This document shows, one piece after another, positions 61,601 to 64,000 of a stretch of DNA of 64,000 bases. Every line of letters starts with the position of its first letter. The first letter of the stretch is position 1. The notes under the pieces are model-generated. The model made no database searches. It saw only the letters and a program-made list of their open reading frames with translations, and was not told the origin of the DNA. The DNA lies in NCBI RefSeq assembly GCF_029962835.1, contig NC_080575.1, positions 63,157,493 through 63,221,492 of the forward strand, read 5' to 3'. The stretch is from Magnolia sinica (lineage: Eukaryota > Streptophyta > Magnoliopsida > Magnoliales > Magnoliaceae). The position numbers and the translations under genes were made by a program.

Positions 61601-63847
61601 AAATGAAAATTAAACAAGGAAGCAATTATGCCTCGGGCTTCCCAAGTCTACAAAGGAGATGATTTTGATGTAGGTGTTGATATAGTCTTACTAATTAGCA
61701 CGGGCATATTCTTTACAGTTACAATATACCAATGATGCTTAAACCGTCAATTGACAGTAGAAATCCACTTCTTCTCCTTTTTTTTGTTTTGTTTTTAATG
61801 ACAGCAGAAACCCATGAATCTAAAACAAAACAAGAATTAGAAGAAAGCTATTTGGCAGACAACAATCCATTAAAAAAGCACAATTGCTGGTCACATGATC
61901 AGCATAAAAATTCCATCTCTAGCACAAGATGGTTGCAGTTTACAATGCTTCAGGTGGCTGCGGCTACACAGACTCAGGAATAGCTGGTTGACAATTCAAT
62001 TGCATAGAGTTTGATAGCTGCAAGTACATTACTATTTATTGGGGGTCTCAAACACTGCAGACATTCAACCATAAGTGAAGTGATCAATCACAAATATAAA
62101 CTAATCCAGAAACAGAAAATTAGAGGCATGTTTTGAAAAAATTGGTAACATGTTCATAAGCTATGGACCCCTGGGTGATGATGTCATAAGTGGGGCCCAT
62201 GCATGGAAGAGCCAATTGAAGCTAATTTGGGTTTGGTGAGGTCTAGTGGGTTTTCTGATTTCAATGTGGAGGTGTCCTTGGGATTCTAGGAATAAGGGAA
62301 ATCAGAGTTCAACAAAGAGCAACATTTGACCCATAGATGAATCCATGGATGAGACCCGCAGGCCCTACACCTATGGAAGAACCCATTGGGGTATAATGAG
62401 TTTCCGAATTCAATCTGGATGGGGAATGATTTCTAACTTAGTGTAATCAGAGTTCCTTAATTAACTGATTTCTTTGTTTAAAAGGTGGGTGTAGAGTCAG
62501 TTTCTAGGAAGCTCTACAAGAGTCTTTGCTTAGAGGAGTCAAATTTTGGAAGTTCTCATGCAAGTGGTGATTGAAAAGTAAAAGGTGCGGGTAGGTGACT
62601 GGTTCTTCTTCAGGTGAGGGGTGTTTATTCCGAGTCTTCAGAGAGCCAAGGTGTTTTGGCCTTTCTGGATGGGCATCCCATATATATGCATTCCTTTCAT
62701 CTTTATAATGATTATTGAATTTTGAATCTTTTTAACTACATAAAAAGTGAGCTTCCGTATGCTCTCTTGAATATTCTTTCAACTGCATAACATTATGTTA
62801 CCTATTTATCAGCATCCTATTATTTCACCTGCTTGGATGATAAAAACAAAAATAAAATGAGATTACAATAATTGGTGGTGACCAAAGTATCAGGGAAGTT
62901 TTGCTCTTTTAATAGATCTGCATAAATCTATATAGATACAGCTTTGCTTGAACTGCTATCAGGAGGATTTGTTCTCCATGCATGTCCACCCCCCCCCCCC
63001 CTTTAAAAAAAAAACAAATTTGTTGTTGTCGGCTTCGGTTTTAGACATTTTCTTACATTAGCTCATGTCAAACCATTGTTCAAGAACTTGGATGGGATTT
63101 GGAAATTGGTATTTTGATTTTAGAGTTCTGTTTGTCTCAAAGATTCCCTCCCCCCCCTTTTAAATAAAAAATTGTTGTTGTCGCCTTTGGTTTTAGACAT
63201 TTTCTTACATTAGCTCATGTCAAACCATTGTTCAAGAACTTGGATGGGATTTGGAAATTGGTATTTTGATTTTAGAGTTCTGTTTGTCTCAAAGATTAAG
63301 CCATGGATGAGTGTGAACTACTCGAGCATGATCATTCCTGTGTGTGGGTGTTTCATGCTTAGCCGTTTGTGTGGCAAATGTCCGTCCATGACCCTACTTT
63401 GTTGCTTGCACATTGGGGCATGCATGTTATCATTGGACGGGACCATGTTGGCATGTGAGTGGTGCTGACATGAGCCACTGGTAATGCTGGTTCTATGAAC
63501 CTGAGTAAAGAGGAAAGTTGATGTCCCGTCGGCAACCAATTGTAAGACTTTTGCCCATTCACAATTAAAAGTGTTAGGCCCAAACACTCTGGGAGAGACG
63601 CTAAGGTGATGGTGGTGATGGTGACCAATCAAAAAATAAAAAAAGACAAAATCATCTGTGTAACCTTAGCAATAACAGGACGAGCCATTGAAGTCCCGAG
63701 CAAATACTTCCTCTCATAGATGGCACCAGCTCGCAAACAAGGAAATATGTAATCTCTCACAAATTCCTCCTTCAAATCCTTTACGACCAATTGACTTGCC
63801 CCACTAGCTTTGGCCTTTGTTTCCAAGCCATCCATTTCTTTAATACC
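54715..63847 (-). CDS. ASS: Argininosuccinate synthase, 3' five coding exons (5' end outside window)
   Basis: Joins citrulline and aspartate, with ATP, to make argininosuccinate, the step before arginine; in plants the enzyme acts in plastids. Coding exons on the minus strand: 63847-63665, 60914-60840, 60663-60478, 56509-56421, 55267-54715, all with GT-AG introns (phases 0, 0, 0, 2). They give 361 codons ending MLEKGI before the stop. Visible family features: [20 protein letters not shown] in the first exon; the signature GCTGKGNDQ plus VRF spanning the second and third; [15 protein letters not shown] and [58 protein letters not shown] and [13 protein letters not shown] in the last. Plant homologues have about 400 residues after the transit peptide, so the ATP-binding SGGLDTS region and transit peptide lie beyond 64000. 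No internal stop is seen; the gene looks intact. The 56509 acceptor (GGAAG) has a weak pyrimidine tract. Confidence 0.95.
55268..56420 (-). other. Last intron of argininosuccinate synthase (1,153 bp)
   Basis: Donor GTAAGT at 56420 and acceptor TGCAG at 55268. It holds a (TA)n run at 55562-55596 and otherwise unremarkable sequence. Short frames here, such as 55413-55682, are chance. Confidence 0.85.
57526..58500. mobile_element. Possible MITE-like repeat with CGATAT-rich ends
   Basis: The left end TGTTTTAAATATCGACGATA and the reverse complement of the right end, ACGTTCGAAATATCGGTATC, are alike, suggesting terminal inverted repeats. In addition TTGTATCCCA followed by ATGCGA occurs near both ends in direct orientation. 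Between them is AT-rich sequence. No transposase frame and no clear target duplication were found. Confidence 0.4.
59019..59250 (+). mobile_element. Copia-type 3' LTR start with polypurine tract
   Basis: ACTTGAGGGGGGG (59006-59018) directly precedes TGTTGAAAGGCTG, the usual polypurine tract and 3' LTR start of plant Copia elements. A TATA-like TATTATAAATAAAAG follows at about 59107. The end is not certain; I stop where similarity to a typical LTR is lost. Confidence 0.5.
59917..59928 (-). promoter_or_regulatory. Copia-type primer binding site
   Basis: TGGTATTAGAGC on the minus strand, one base away from the common TGGTATCAGAGC site, abuts the LTR end at 59929. The internal sequence to the left is purine/pyrimidine-rich with no recognisable gag. 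Confidence 0.65.
59929..60151 (-). mobile_element. Copia-type 5' LTR on the minus strand (223 bp)
   Basis: The minus strand starts TGTTGAAAGGTTGATGG at 60151 and ends ACCCATTTAACA at 59929, immediately followed by a primer binding site TGGTATTAGAGC (59917-59928). The GGCCCATTGGGC and GCTAGGGTTTC segments resemble those of the plus-strand LTR at 59019. A (GA)n run lies at 60022-60046. Confidence 0.65.
60643..60825 (-). repeat. 90-bp tandem duplication copying a 3' splice site
   Basis: The sequence around the acceptor of the third visible exon of argininosuccinate synthase (junction 60664/60663) is repeated 90 bp upstream (junction 60754/60753). Both read CAG then GTAC with TTTGAGCTGACTTTC downstream, and TTGTTCCATCAA or TATGTTCCATCAA upstream. 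The decoy copy stays in frame with the exon but meets a TAA after 18 codons, so its use would truncate the protein. Confidence 0.85.
60915..63664 (-). other. Intron of argininosuccinate synthase (2,750 bp)
   Basis: Donor GTTACA at 63664, acceptor TCGCAG at 60915. It contains the 152-bp tandem duplication at 62985-63296 and several homopolymer runs. Open frames such as 63217-63468 and 61732-61983 are chance. Confidence 0.85.
62985..63296. repeat. 152-bp tandem duplication in an intron
   Basis: TTAGACATTTTCTTACATTA begins at 63041 and again at 63193. More than 110 following bases, through GTTTGTCTCAAAGATT, are identical or nearly so. Each unit begins with a run of Cs followed by As and TTGTTGTTGTCG. 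Confidence 0.95.
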
Positions 63848-64000
63848 CTTCAAAGATCAATTGTCAGGTAATTAATACAGACATAGACTGAAGGTCAAAC
63901 ATGAAGAAAAATGATGATTATGACAACCAGAAAAAAGGAAAGTTAAAATAAATTGTCAACTTCGGACATAACAGGGATCAATATTGATTGGTATTAAGCA
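63848..64000 (-). other. Partial upstream intron of argininosuccinate synthase
   Basis: AT-rich sequence upstream of the acceptor at 63848 (TTTGAAG). I see no further exon before the window edge. Confidence 0.8.

Overview
The window looks like nuclear DNA of a flowering plant with a large, repeat-rich genome. The evidence is degenerate plant-telomere-like sequence, long Ty3/gypsy LTRs, plant-type GT-AG introns, and an argininosuccinate synthase gene of the plant type. I cannot name the species. Only one host gene is well supported; almost everything to its left is transposon sequence.

Layout. Positions 1-4288 are a degenerate CCTAAA/CCTATAA telomere-like array with a higher-order repeat near 1.03 kb. 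It abuts a truncated CACTA-type terminus (ends 5247). That terminus interrupts a dead minus-strand Ty3/gypsy element of Tat/Ogre type: gag 17159-18890, protease 16052-17158, pre-RT 11851-12647, RT/RNase H 5248-6217, possible 5' LTR 19230-19835. Two stacks of solo LTRs, each with target-site duplications, split this element. One is a 1.46 kb LTR (6218-11850, TSD GGAGG) carrying a 4.17 kb LTR (6302-10470, TSD CGTAG). The other is an LTR (12648-16051) carrying a smaller solo LTR (13550-14830).

19836-22055 is unclassified repeat DNA. 22056-28128 is a long Tekay/Del-like LTR followed by a tRNA-Met-type primer binding site and the start of gag. Another LTR (28540-30349) cuts that gag off. From 30350 a second Tat-like element runs on the plus strand: pre-RT, RT, RNase H and integrase, ending near 37640. 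It is broken by solo LTRs at 30643-32839 and 34598-36378. Downstream are minus-strand (antisense) reading frames, including a coiled-coil segment and a plant-mobile-domain (PMD) remnant, between about 37.8 and 52.4 kb. Two further insertions sit there. One is a structurally complete 6,936-bp LTR element (38613-45548, TSD GTTGG, two 1,338-bp LTRs) with no visible reverse transcriptase or integrase. The other is an LTR fragment (49469-51897) flanked by an unusual 60-bp direct repeat of PMD coding sequence.

52413-54714 shows no gene. From 54715 to beyond the right edge lies argininosuccinate synthase on the minus strand. Five coding exons (361 codons) are visible; the N-terminal ATP-binding exon(s) and transit peptide lie outside. 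Its introns carry transposon debris, a 152-bp tandem duplication, and a 90-bp duplication that copies one 3' splice site.

The most unusual items are the RT-less LTR family, which occurs here in five copies with exchanged internal modules; the 60-bp duplication around an LTR fragment; and arrays of short palindromes of form TTCGA-n-TCGAA in the promoter-side part of different LTR families.
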